Assembly (NCBI GenBank): GCA_902779705.1
Contig: CACZCR010000001.1
Span: 62,001-126,000, forward strand
From: an uncultured Bacteroidales bacterium
GTDB taxonomy: Bacteria > Bacteroidota > Bacteroidia > Bacteroidales > Paludibacteraceae
Reading direction: 5' to 3'
DNA: 64,000 nucleotides
The first letter of the stretch is position 1; the number at the start of each line of letters is the position of its first letter. The translations under genes were made by a program, and so were the position numbers. The notes beneath the pieces are model-generated. The model searched no databases and was not told the origin of the DNA. It saw only the letters and a list, made by a program, of their open reading frames with translations. Positions 25,481-33,855 of the stretch are shown one piece after another.

Positions 25481-25513
25481 GAGTCCGACAAGCGTCCGAC
25501 GGGCGTCGGACGG
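25481..25513 (+). repeat. GC-rich 11-bp tandem repeat with palindrome
   Basis: Three units GAGTCCGACAA, GCGTCCGACGG, GCGTCGGACGG. Units two and three form a perfect 8-bp inverted repeat CGTCCGAC/GTCGGACG (25493-25512). It is in a 353-bp spacer (25338-25691) that otherwise holds only the terminator and the promoter at 25580. Confidence 0.75.
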
Positions 25514-25579
25514 GGAGTGGAGAATTTACGGTTGAAAGCGTGTAAAATGTATCACAAAATGATAAAAATGTATTTTTCT

Positions 25580-25611
25580 CTTGCGTATATTATTATTTTT
25601 TTGTAATTTTG
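25580..25611 (+). promoter_or_regulatory. Promoter of the 25692 gene
   Basis: CTTG (one mismatch to TTTG) at 25580-25583, 20-nt spacer with a T7 tract, TAATTTTG at 25604-25611. The leader to the ATG is about 75 nt and ends with a TTTAACTTTAA stretch also seen before susC. Confidence 0.7.
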
Positions 25612-25691
25612 CAGGCTGAAATAGTATGGAGATACTATATTTGAAAAGAACTATAAAATTATTAATTGTTTAACTTTAAAATCATTCTATC

Positions 25692-28600
25692 ATGAGAAAA
25701 TTTCTTTCTTTATTGATGGCTGTGTTGTTCGCAGTAGGAATGTTTGCTGCCGAAGAGTTGAAGGCTACACTTGACTTTACAAGTGCTGCTTCAGATTGGG
25801 GTATCCCAACTTCTTCGACGATGGCAGAGAACTCGTACACAAATGGTGATTATACCATTAAGTTGTACGGAGGAACAGTATCCGGAAAGGGCTACAAAGC
25901 GAATTCTGGTTATTTGCTCTTTGGACAGACAAACGCGTCGTTGACTCTTCCTGCATTTAGTTGGAAGACTACAAAGATTGTAGTTGAGGGTAATAGTGGC
26001 GCTTCGGGCAGTGTTATTCAAAACATCTTTGTGGGTGACAATGCTGTGAGCACAGCGACAACAGGTGCAACAGGCACTAACACTTATGAGATTGCAGCAG
26101 AAAATCAAGCTGCGGGTAATGTGTATGTTTTGAAAGTGACTTCAAAGCATAATACACAAGTTAAGACTATCCAGATTTGGGGAGAGAAAGAGTCTACTCC
26201 TGATCCGGATCCGGAGCCGACAGAGCAGACACTTTATTTGAAGCTTAGTAGCGATTGGGCAGGATGGCCTGCAAAGTATGCGGTGTATTATTTTAATGAC
26301 ACTGAGAATGGTTGGTCTAACTTTATGACTGAGGTTGAGGGTGAAACCAATACCTATACTACTACTATTCCTCTGGGTTACAGTAAGGTTATCTTCGTTC
26401 GCTTGAATGGCGAAGCTACGGCAACCGGTTGGGGCAGTAAGTGGAGTCAAACGAAAGACCTGACTATTCCAGAAGGCAAGAATCATTTTACGGTAACTTC
26501 CGGCGGAACGGGCGACCAATGCGACGGAACATGGTCTGTTTATCCGGTTGTTCCGACGTATTATGTGAAGGGCACGTTTAATGATTGGGGAGAAGGTTAT
26601 GAGTTGGAGAATGGCTCGTATACGCTCAAGAACTTGGATGCTAAAATGTATGCTATTAAGGTAACTGACGGCGCATCGGAGTGGTATGGTATTGAAAGTC
26701 TGGACGCTGATAAGTCGTCGAAGTATATCTACGGTGCAGACAATATCGAGTTTACCTTGGCTGAGAAGGGCGACGTAACTGTTGCTTTTGATACCAAGAC
26801 TAAGAAGGTGACTGTAACCGGTAACTTTGCGCCTAAGACAACTACCTTTACGGTAAATGTACCGAAAGGAACGGACAGCGTATTCGTTTGTGGTAGTTGG
26901 GATAACTGGGTAGCTTTCCATAAGATGGCTCCGGTAGTAGGTGAAGACGACCAATACACGCTGACGATTGAAGGCGAGTATGCTAATTTGGAGTATAAGT
27001 ATCTTGCCGGTCCGGACTGGAAGTATGAAGAGGTTCGTGAAGGCAATCGTTCATGGGCTGCAGAAGATAATGTAACGGCATGGGCAAAAGTGCCTACGGC
27101 TAACAAGTATGCAAAAGTGAAAGAGGCTCCGCTGAACTGGACGGGTCACTATATTATTGCGTTTGAGGACTTGAAGCCTCATACCGCTATTAACGGAAAT
27201 GACTTTGTGGCTGCAACCGGTGCACAAGCATTTGTTGACGGCGATACGATTCAGGTAGCAGAAGGCTATGATGTAGAGATTCGCTTCGGTGAGACAGCAG
27301 GTACTTACACTGTAAAATTGCCGAATGGTAAATACCTGGCTATTCCTAGCAGCAACGCTATGAGTGAGCAAGATGCAGCATTTGCATTCACGATGGCTTA
27401 CTTTAAGGGAGAAAAACAAGAAGGCGTACAACTCGGTAATGGTGATTTGACTTCGACCAAAACGCGCATCTTGTATAATCAAAACAACTATTATCGTTCA
27501 TATGTTGATAAGATTGATGGAACTTACAAGTTGCCAACTCTGTATCGTTTGGTAGGTGAGGCATATGATTGCCAAGATGGTCCGTACGCTATTTTGGTAA
27601 ATGGTACGGATGTCGTTGAGGCAGTTAAGGGTGATGAGTTTGACGGTTACACTCAGTATGTAGCTAACGTAAGCCTGACGAAGGGTGATATCATCCAGGT
27701 GATGAACACTTCTTGTGGCGCTACTTGGATGCCTGCTATTGAGAAAGGCGGCGTATCTGCACACTTTGACGCTGATACAGAGATGGCTGCTATTGATACT
27801 ACCGGTTGCTTCGATTTGTACATCAAGATGAAGGCTGGTGACGACAAGCTGTATATCGGTAACGGTATCTGCGCAGACGATACGGTTCGTTTCGCTGTAG
27901 TAGGTAATGGCGATTTGCTGGGTAACTGGGATTTTACTAAGGCTCCTCAGAGCAAGGAGAATACCTTGGAGTTGGATCTCCCGGCAGGTGACTATAAGTT
28001 GAAAGTGGTTGACCAGAACAACTTCTGGTACGGCTTCGAGCAGTTGTCTGATACCGCAGTAGGTCTGAAGGAGTTGGATGCAGACAAGAACATCGGCTTC
28101 ACTCTGAAAGAGGCAGGTAAGGTAACGTTTACGTTGATCAAGACTGCAACGGATACGACCTTTACATTGGCCGGCAACTTCTATACAGAGCCGATGACGA
28201 AGATCACTCTCGTTCCGGGTGTTTGGAATGCAGATAATGCTAAGTTTGCAGCAGTTACCTGGAAAGTAGGTGAGACAATGGATCAGAACGGTGTAGTAAG
28301 CGAAGCATGGTTTGTAGGTACTGATACCGTTGTAGGTGAGATTCCTGTTGCGGCGGATAGTATCGCCTTTGCACGCTTCAGTAGTGAGGCTGTAGCTCCA
28401 AGTCTGAATATGGATGTTATCTGGAATCATACTGATAAACTGCTCATTGACAAGGAGACGATGATTTACACTATCTCCGGTTGGCAAGTAGAAGGTAAAG
28501 ATTACTGCCCGGGCTACTGGGGTGCTCCGTATGTACCGACGCTAACGAACGGATTCTACTTGGTAGGTAATAAGTATGACTGGACTCCTGCAGCAGAGCG

Positions 28601-29549
28601 TATGTTTGTAGCTAATACTGAAAAAGAAGGTGAATATTATCTGGAGAACATCGCGTTGGCTGTAGATGATTCGATCAAGGTTGCTTACGTTGAGAACGAC
28701 GCTATCAAGGATTGGTATCCGGGTGAGGGTGGTGACAACTACGTAGTAGATGCTGACCACGCAGGTGTGAAGACTATCTACTTCAACCCGAAATACCAAG
28801 AGGCTTGGGGCAATAATATCTGGATTGCAGCTAATCTGAAGTACTATGCTAAGTATGCTCCGAATTGGAACTGGACCTTGTTGACCGAGAAAGACGGTTT
28901 GTGGCAGACTGACACTATCGTTTATGCCGGTATCGGTTTGAACATCAACGACAAGGCGAGTGATGAGAACAATATGTTCTATAGCAACACGTCGAAGGAA
29001 GAGGGTGTTCGCCCGATAGCAGGTGTTGAGTTCGCAGAACTTGATACTGTTTACTTTACCTTCAACCCAGCTGACAGTGTAGTGGCTGTAGTGATGGTAG
29101 GTAAGTATGTGAAACCAGAACAGAAGTTGGCAGACGGCTACTATCTGATCGGTCTTGGCGGTTGGGATGTAGAAGACTTGGATGCTTCTGTACAATTCAC
29201 CGTTAATCCGGGAGATGCAGAAGAGTACATGTTGGAAGACATCACTCTGCAAGCAGGCGATAAGTTCAAAGCCGTTTATGTAGAGAACGATGCTATCAAG
29301 ACTTGGTATCCTGATGGCGAAGGCAATGATTATGAGGTAACTTCTGCTACAGCAGGAAAGAAGACCGTTTATTTCCGTCCGAAGTATCACGAGGAATGGA
29401 ATGGCCACTTCTACATTGCACCGAATGACCCTACAGCTATTGATGATGTTTATGACAATGTCAAGGCTGTTAAGGTAATGCGTGACGGTCAGATCCTGAT
29501 TATCAAGGGTAACAAGATCTATAACGTATTGGGCGAGAAGGTTCAATAA
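25692..29549 (+). CDS. Large secreted starch-binding-like multi-module protein
   Basis: 1285 aa, signal peptide to ~residue 20. Successive all-beta modules: jelly-roll (~21-165), Pro-rich DPDPEPTE hinge, CBM25/26-like (~176-282, LYLKLSSDWAGW), a YYVKGTFNDW module (~286-378), a CBM20/48-like module (~382-465, VFVCGSWDNW and EYKYLAGPDW), a region ~470-628, a divergent SYG module (~631-728, PYAILVNG), RFAVVGNG module (~730-833), ~835-945, and two GYYLVG-type modules (~946-1050 and ~1145-1240) like the one in the 898 gene. The tail KVMRDGQILIIKGN...YNVLGEK ends it. No catalytic residues are seen; it is probably a surface starch-capture protein. Confidence 0.8.
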   Translation: MRKFLSLLMAVLFAVGMFAAEELKATLDFTSAASDWGIPTSSTMAENSYTNGDYTIKLYGGTVSGKGYKANSGYLLFGQTNASLTLPAFSWKTTKIVVEGNSGASGSVIQNIFVGDNAVSTATTGATGTNTYEIAAENQAAGNVYVLKVTSKHNTQVKTIQIWGEKESTPDPDPEPTEQTLYLKLSSDWAGWPAKYAVYYFNDTENGWSNFMTEVEGETNTYTTTIPLGYSKVIFVRLNGEATATGWGSKWSQTKDLTIPEGKNHFTVTSGGTGDQCDGTWSVYPVVPTYYVKGTFNDWGEGYELENGSYTLKNLDAKMYAIKVTDGASEWYGIESLDADKSSKYIYGADNIEFTLAEKGDVTVAFDTKTKKVTVTGNFAPKTTTFTVNVPKGTDSVFVCGSWDNWVAFHKMAPVVGEDDQYTLTIEGEYANLEYKYLAGPDWKYEEVREGNRSWAAEDNVTAWAKVPTANKYAKVKEAPLNWTGHYIIAFEDLKPHTAINGNDFVAATGAQAFVDGDTIQVAEGYDVEIRFGETAGTYTVKLPNGKYLAIPSSNAMSEQDAAFAFTMAYFKGEKQEGVQLGNGDLTSTKTRILYNQNNYYRSYVDKIDGTYKLPTLYRLVGEAYDCQDGPYAILVNGTDVVEAVKGDEFDGYTQYVANVSLTKGDIIQVMNTSCGATWMPAIEKGGVSAHFDADTEMAAIDTTGCFDLYIKMKAGDDKLYIGNGICADDTVRFAVVGNGDLLGNWDFTKAPQSKENTLELDLPAGDYKLKVVDQNNFWYGFEQLSDTAVGLKELDADKNIGFTLKEAGKVTFTLIKTATDTTFTLAGNFYTEPMTKITLVPGVWNADNAKFAAVTWKVGETMDQNGVVSEAWFVGTDTVVGEIPVAADSIAFARFSSEAVAPSLNMDVIWNHTDKLLIDKETMIYTISGWQVEGKDYCPGYWGAPYVPTLTNGFYLVGNKYDWTPAAERMFVANTEKEGEYYLENIALAVDDSIKVAYVENDAIKDWYPGEGGDNYVVDADHAGVKTIYFNPKYQEAWGNNIWIAANLKYYAKYAPNWNWTLLTEKDGLWQTDTIVYAGIGLNINDKASDENNMFYSNTSKEEGVRPIAGVEFAELDTVYFTFNPADSVVAVVMVGKYVKPEQKLADGYYLIGLGGWDVEDLDASVQFTVNPGDAEEYMLEDITLQAGDKFKAVYVENDAIKTWYPDGEGNDYEVTSATAGKKTVYFRPKYHEEWNGHFYIAPNDPTAIDDVYDNVKAVKVMRDGQILIIKGNKIYNVLGEKVQ

Positions 29550-29564
29550 TCAATCGCAAAAATT

Positions 29565-29604
29565 GAAAAAAGAGCGGGCAGTTGCAAAACTGCTCGCTTT
29601 TTTT
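29565..29604 (+). terminator. Terminator whose T-tract forms the next promoter's -33
   Basis: Stem AGCGGGCAGTT/AACTGCTCGCT, loop GCAA, with flanking A and T tracts. The T-run continues into TTTG at 29603-29606, the -33 element of the following GH13 gene. Confidence 0.85.
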
Positions 29605-29634
29605 TGCGTATATCAAAAAAAAAGTGTATCTTTG
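29603..29634 (+). promoter_or_regulatory. Promoter of the third GH13 gene
   Basis: TTTG 29603-29606, 20-nt spacer with an A9 tract, TATCTTTG 29627-29634 followed by CGCTC. It supports a start at 29673 and excludes the ATG at 29604. Confidence 0.85.
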
Positions 29635-29672
29635 CGCTCAAATTGAATAACATACTTGAATTATCTAATAAT

Positions 29673-32078
29673 ATGAAGAAACTATTCTCTTTGCTTTTGT
29701 GCTTTGTGGCGCTTAGCGTGGCAGCACAAGTGACAACTTCCCCTGCAATCATCGAACCGGGATATACCGGTAAGATAACGATTACTTTTGACCCTAAGGG
29801 CGGTAATGGCGGTATGGCTAGTGCTACTAAGTGTTATGCTCATACGGGCTATTGTACGAAGACCAAAAACTGGTTGGGCGTAAAGGCGGATTGGCGTTCG
29901 GCCAGCGCTCCTCAATTGACCAAGACGTCGGATAATAAATGGGAGTTGGAGATTGATAATTTGTATACCTATTATAATGTACCTGAGGGAACGGAGGTAT
30001 ATGCATTGGCGTTTGTGTTCAACGATGGCCCTGGCGGTTCGAAAGAAGGAAAGACCGCCTCGGGCGGCGATATCTTTATTGTCTTGGGCGAGGAAAGTTC
30101 GCAGGGAGATATATGGGAGGCTGTGAAGAATGTGTCTCCTGTGACCGGTAGTCGTCCGTCTGGTGTGGATCAAGGAATCTATTATGGTGCGGATGGTACG
30201 TCGGTGACGTTGTGTACGTATGCAGCCAGTAAGACAGAGCCGGCAACGCGTGTGTTCTTGCTAGGTGATATGACGGACTGGAAACTGGATGCAGCACATC
30301 AGTTGAAGCGTGATGGTAACTATTTCTGGATCACAGTGACCGGTTTGGAACCGGGTAAGGAATATCGATTCCAGTATGCTGTAGAGCGTGCAGACGGGGT
30401 AAGGAAACAGATCTCGGATCTGTTTTCGGAGAAAGTGATCCACCCGGATGACCAGTATGAACCGCGTCAAGCTGATCCTTCGCTGATACAGTATCCGTTG
30501 AAGGGCGCTGACGGAGGTTATGTGACGGTGATTCAGACTCAAAAGCCGGCATTCCAATGGTCGGATGCGACGCTCAATTTCCAGCGTCCGGACAAAAACA
30601 ACTTGGTGATTTATGAGTTGTGGGTATATGACTATACGGCTAAGCGTACGATAGAGGGTGTTCGTGAGCGTTTGGATTACTTGCAGCAGTTGGGAGTTAA
30701 TGCAATTGAGCTGATGCCAATTTGCGAGTTTGACGGTAATTATAACTGGGGCTATTCGCCCAACCACTATTTTGCCCCGGATCGCGCATACGGCTCGGAG
30801 AATGATATTAAGACTTTTATCGATGAGTGCCACCAACGTGGTATGGCTGTTATTCTGGATATGGTGCTGAATCATGCAACCGGTTTGAACCCGATGAATA
30901 AGTTGTACCCGTACGGATCGGATTTGGCATCTAATCCATGGTTTAATGTGACGGCACCGCATAATGATAATGTTTATGAGGATTGGAACCATGGCTTTGA
31001 GCCTGCGCATAGTATGTTTAAACGCGCTCTGCAATATTGGCTTAAGGAGTATAAGGTGGACGGCTATCGTTTGGATTTGAGTCACGGTTTGTGTTCTAAT
31101 GTGGCCAAAACCAGTGTGCAGAACCTGAAGGACTATTATAATGCTGTGAAGCAGGTTTCTCCGACAGCATATATGATTTGTGAGCATTGGGGCGACAATA
31201 TGGGTACAGAGCGTCCGCAGTTGATCAACGAGGGTATGCTTTGCTGGAATAATACAACGAATGCGTATTGCCAAACAGCTATGGGATGGCTCAAGGAGGG
31301 CGATGCTTTCACGTCGGCTAATCAAGATGGCTATGTGTCCTATTGTGAGAGTCATGACGAAGAACGTATGCAGTACAAGGTAAAGAAATGGGGTAATGGC
31401 GACCTAGCGACTAATGAGGCTGCACGTATTGGGCGTGTACCGGAGAATGTGGCATTGAATGTGCTGTTGAATGGTTCGCATATGTTGTGGCAGTTTGAGG
31501 AGATCGGTTATGATTTCTCGATCAATAGTGAGGATGCCCACCCGAATGCGGGTGACAAGAGCAGTGATAGTAAATATCGTTGCAACAAGAAACCTCGTCC
31601 CGAGCCTCTTGGCTATTTCTCGGACCCCAATCGTGTGGCAGCATATACCAAGTGTGCGCAGGCTATTCAACTGCGTACGCGAATTATGCCTGAGGTGTTT
31701 GCAGGCAATCCGACCGCTTCTCAGTTAGGTTCGGGCAAGCAGATTCGCTTTGTTCAGTGGGGGAATGATGTGTATGTGGTTGCTAATTTTGATGCCTCGG
31801 CAGATCAGACGGTAAGTTTGCCTACCGGAACATGGTATGATTACTATGCCGGTGGTACCAAGACGGGTACGATCACGCTTAAGGCAGGCGAGTTGAAGAT
31901 CTTCACCGGTCGCGAAGTGGCATTGCCGACCATCAATACGGATCTGGAGAGTATGTTGCCGATTGACAATGTGGAGATGAATGAGCAACCGAAGGCGCAG
32001 AAGATCTTGCGTAACGGGCAGGTGTTGATCCTGAGAGGAAATAAGGTGTATGATATAACCGGAAGAGTGATAGAATAA
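29673..32078 (+). CDS. Secreted GH13 enzyme with N-terminal starch-binding/CBM48-like domains
   Basis: 801 aa, signal peptide MKKLFSLLLCF...SVAAQ. An N-terminal beta domain (~20-150) with paired Cys and Trp-rich stretches is followed by a CBM48/E-set domain (VFLLGDMTDW, ~190-300), then the GH13 barrel with ILDMVLNHAT, GYRLDLS (D468), MICEHWGD (E504) and ESHDEER (D562). The NLVIYELWVYDYT entry and NWGYSPNHYFAPD resemble pullulanase, glycogen-debranching or branching-type subfamilies, so alpha-1,6 cleavage is possible. Beta C-terminal domain and shared tail KILRNGQVLILRGN...YDITGR. Monocistronic between two terminators. Confidence 0.9.
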   Translation: MKKLFSLLLCFVALSVAAQVTTSPAIIEPGYTGKITITFDPKGGNGGMASATKCYAHTGYCTKTKNWLGVKADWRSASAPQLTKTSDNKWELEIDNLYTYYNVPEGTEVYALAFVFNDGPGGSKEGKTASGGDIFIVLGEESSQGDIWEAVKNVSPVTGSRPSGVDQGIYYGADGTSVTLCTYAASKTEPATRVFLLGDMTDWKLDAAHQLKRDGNYFWITVTGLEPGKEYRFQYAVERADGVRKQISDLFSEKVIHPDDQYEPRQADPSLIQYPLKGADGGYVTVIQTQKPAFQWSDATLNFQRPDKNNLVIYELWVYDYTAKRTIEGVRERLDYLQQLGVNAIELMPICEFDGNYNWGYSPNHYFAPDRAYGSENDIKTFIDECHQRGMAVILDMVLNHATGLNPMNKLYPYGSDLASNPWFNVTAPHNDNVYEDWNHGFEPAHSMFKRALQYWLKEYKVDGYRLDLSHGLCSNVAKTSVQNLKDYYNAVKQVSPTAYMICEHWGDNMGTERPQLINEGMLCWNNTTNAYCQTAMGWLKEGDAFTSANQDGYVSYCESHDEERMQYKVKKWGNGDLATNEAARIGRVPENVALNVLLNGSHMLWQFEEIGYDFSINSEDAHPNAGDKSSDSKYRCNKKPRPEPLGYFSDPNRVAAYTKCAQAIQLRTRIMPEVFAGNPTASQLGSGKQIRFVQWGNDVYVVANFDASADQTVSLPTGTWYDYYAGGTKTGTITLKAGELKIFTGREVALPTINTDLESMLPIDNVEMNEQPKAQKILRNGQVLILRGNKVYDITGRVIE

Positions 32079-32080
32079 GA

Positions 32081-32105
32081 AAAAGCGGCGTAGAGCCGCT
32101 TTTTT
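32081..32105. terminator. Bidirectional terminator between GH13 gene and glyQS
   Basis: AAAAGCGGC, loop GTAGA, GCCGCTTTTT. It sits between two convergent genes, 2 nt after the GH13 stop codon and 20 nt from the glyQS stop. Confidence 0.9.
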
Positions 32106-32125
32106 CTTGATGTATTGGATTTGTT

Positions 32126-33700
32126 TTATTCCATAGAATCTTCCATGGTGTCGCCTACGATTTTGCGATACAACTCTTTAGCATCGGTAGCACGACGGAT
32201 GATCTCATGCAGGTCCTCAATCTTGACGCGATCTTGAGTCATGGTGTCTCGGTAGCGAATGGTGACACAGTTGTCGTTCAAAGTGTCGTGATCAACGGTG
32301 ATACAGAATGGTGTACCAACTGCATCTTGGCGACGATAACGTTTGCCGATTGAGTCTTTCTCGTCGTAAGCTACCTTGAAATCGAACTTGAGTTCGTTCA
32401 TGATCTCGCGTGCTTTTTCGGGAAGTCCATCCTTCTTGACGAGTGGCATGATGCACGCTTTAACCGGTGCCAGAACCGGTGGCAAATGGAGTACAACGCG
32501 ACGATCACCACCTTCGAGTAGTTCTTCTTCGTAAGCCGAACACATAACGCTCAAGAACATACGGTCTACACCGATTGAGGTCTCGATGACATATGGCGTG
32601 TAAGACTGATTGAGTTCGGGATCGAAGTACTCGATCTTCTTGCCACTATATTTGGCGTGTGACGAGAGGTCGAAGTTTGTGCGGCTGTGGATACCCTCCA
32701 CTTCTTTGAAGCCGAACGGCATCTGGAACTCGATGTCGGTGGCAGCGTTGGCATAGTGTGCCAACTTGTCATGGTCGTGGAAGCGATATTTCTCATCTCC
32801 CAGTCCGAGGGCTTTGTGCCAACGAAGACGGAATTGCTTCCAGTGCTCAAACCACTTCAGTTCTTCACCAGGACGAACGAAGAATTGCATCTCCATCTGC
32901 TCGAACTCGCGCATACGGAATATGAACTGACGTGCAACGATTTCGTTGCGGAATGCTTTGCCGATCTGCGCGATACCGAACGGAATCTTCATGCGGCCGG
33001 TCTTCTGCACGTTGAGGAAGTTGACGAATATACCTTGGGCGGTCTCCGGACGGAGGTAAATCTTCATTGCTCCGTCAGCTGTTGAGCCCATTTCGGTGGA
33101 GAACATGAGGTTGAACTGACGTACGTCGGTCCAGTTGCGTGTACCACTGATGGGGCATACGATCTCTTCGTCGAGAATGATTTGTTTGAGTTCGTCAAGG
33201 TTATTATCGTTCATTGCTTTAGCAAAACGCTCATGCAATGCGTCGCGTTTGACGATATAGTCATGTACGCGTTCGTTTGTCTGTTTGAACAGTTCTTCAT
33301 CGAAGCTGTCGCCGAAACGCTTACGTGCCTTGGCGCACTCTTTCTCAATCTTTTCGTCGTATTTGGCGAGTTGGTCTTCGATGAGTACATCTGCGCGATA
33401 ACGCTTCTTCGAGTCACGGTTGTCGATCAGCGGGTCGTTGAATGCATCTACGTGTCCGGAAGCTTTCCATGTGGTCGGGTGCATGAAAATAGCGGCATCA
33501 ATACCGACAATGTTCTCGTGCAGCAATGTCATACTGTCCCACCAGTAGCGCTTGATGTTGTTTTTGAGTTCTACGCCGTTCTGACCATAGTCATAGACGG
33601 CTCCCAAACCATCGTATATCTCGCTCGAGGGGAATACAAAGCCGTATTCCTTGCAATGAGCTACGATTTTTTTGAAGGTTTCTTCTTGTGTCTGTGCCAT
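32126..33700 (-). CDS. glyQS: Glycyl-tRNA synthetase (single-chain class II)
   Basis: 524 aa. It is the dimeric alpha2 form (eukaryote/archaea/Bacteroidota type), not the alpha2beta2 bacterial enzyme. Visible class II motifs: GLGAVYDYGQNG near the N-terminus, RPETAQGIFVNF and FRNEIVARQFIFRMREFEQME (motif 2 block), FDLSSHAKYSG, and the C-terminal anticodon-binding domain (RRVVLHLPPVLAPVKACI to YRDTMTQDRV). It charges tRNA-Gly in the cytoplasm. Monocistronic, with a promoter interlocked with that of murC. Confidence 0.97.
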   Translation of the reverse strand: MAQTQEETFKKIVAHCKEYGFVFPSSEIYDGLGAVYDYGQNGVELKNNIKRYWWDSMTLLHENIVGIDAAIFMHPTTWKASGHVDAFNDPLIDNRDSKKRYRADVLIEDQLAKYDEKIEKECAKARKRFGDSFDEELFKQTNERVHDYIVKRDALHERFAKAMNDNNLDELKQIILDEEIVCPISGTRNWTDVRQFNLMFSTEMGSTADGAMKIYLRPETAQGIFVNFLNVQKTGRMKIPFGIAQIGKAFRNEIVARQFIFRMREFEQMEMQFFVRPGEELKWFEHWKQFRLRWHKALGLGDEKYRFHDHDKLAHYANAATDIEFQMPFGFKEVEGIHSRTNFDLSSHAKYSGKKIEYFDPELNQSYTPYVIETSIGVDRMFLSVMCSAYEEELLEGGDRRVVLHLPPVLAPVKACIMPLVKKDGLPEKAREIMNELKFDFKVAYDEKDSIGKRYRRQDAVGTPFCITVDHDTLNDNCVTIRYRDTMTQDRVKIEDLHEIIRRATDAKELYRKIVGDTMEDSME

Positions 33701-33754
33701 AAAAATATTTGCGTTTTTTACGAATTACGATTGATAATTTTTACAAATCGGCTA

Positions 33755-33786
33755 CAAAATTACACTTTTTTTTGTAATTGTGCAAA
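33755..33786 (-). promoter_or_regulatory. Promoter of glyQS
   Basis: Minus strand TTTG (33786-33783), 20-nt spacer with an A8 tract, TAATTTTG (33762-33755), followed by TAGCCGATT. It overlaps the murC promoter on the other strand. Confidence 0.85.
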
Positions 33787-33802
33787 TTTTTTCGTATCTT
33801 TG
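33771..33802 (+). promoter_or_regulatory. Promoter of murC (dcw cluster tail)
   Basis: TTTG 33771-33774, 20-nt spacer, TATCTTTG 33795-33802. Its -33 lies inside the glyQS spacer and the glyQS -33 lies inside its own spacer. Confidence 0.85.
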
Positions 33803-33855
33803 CGCACTTTTTTAGTTTGTTAGTCAAAGAGGACGATAAAAAACAAAGCATTATC

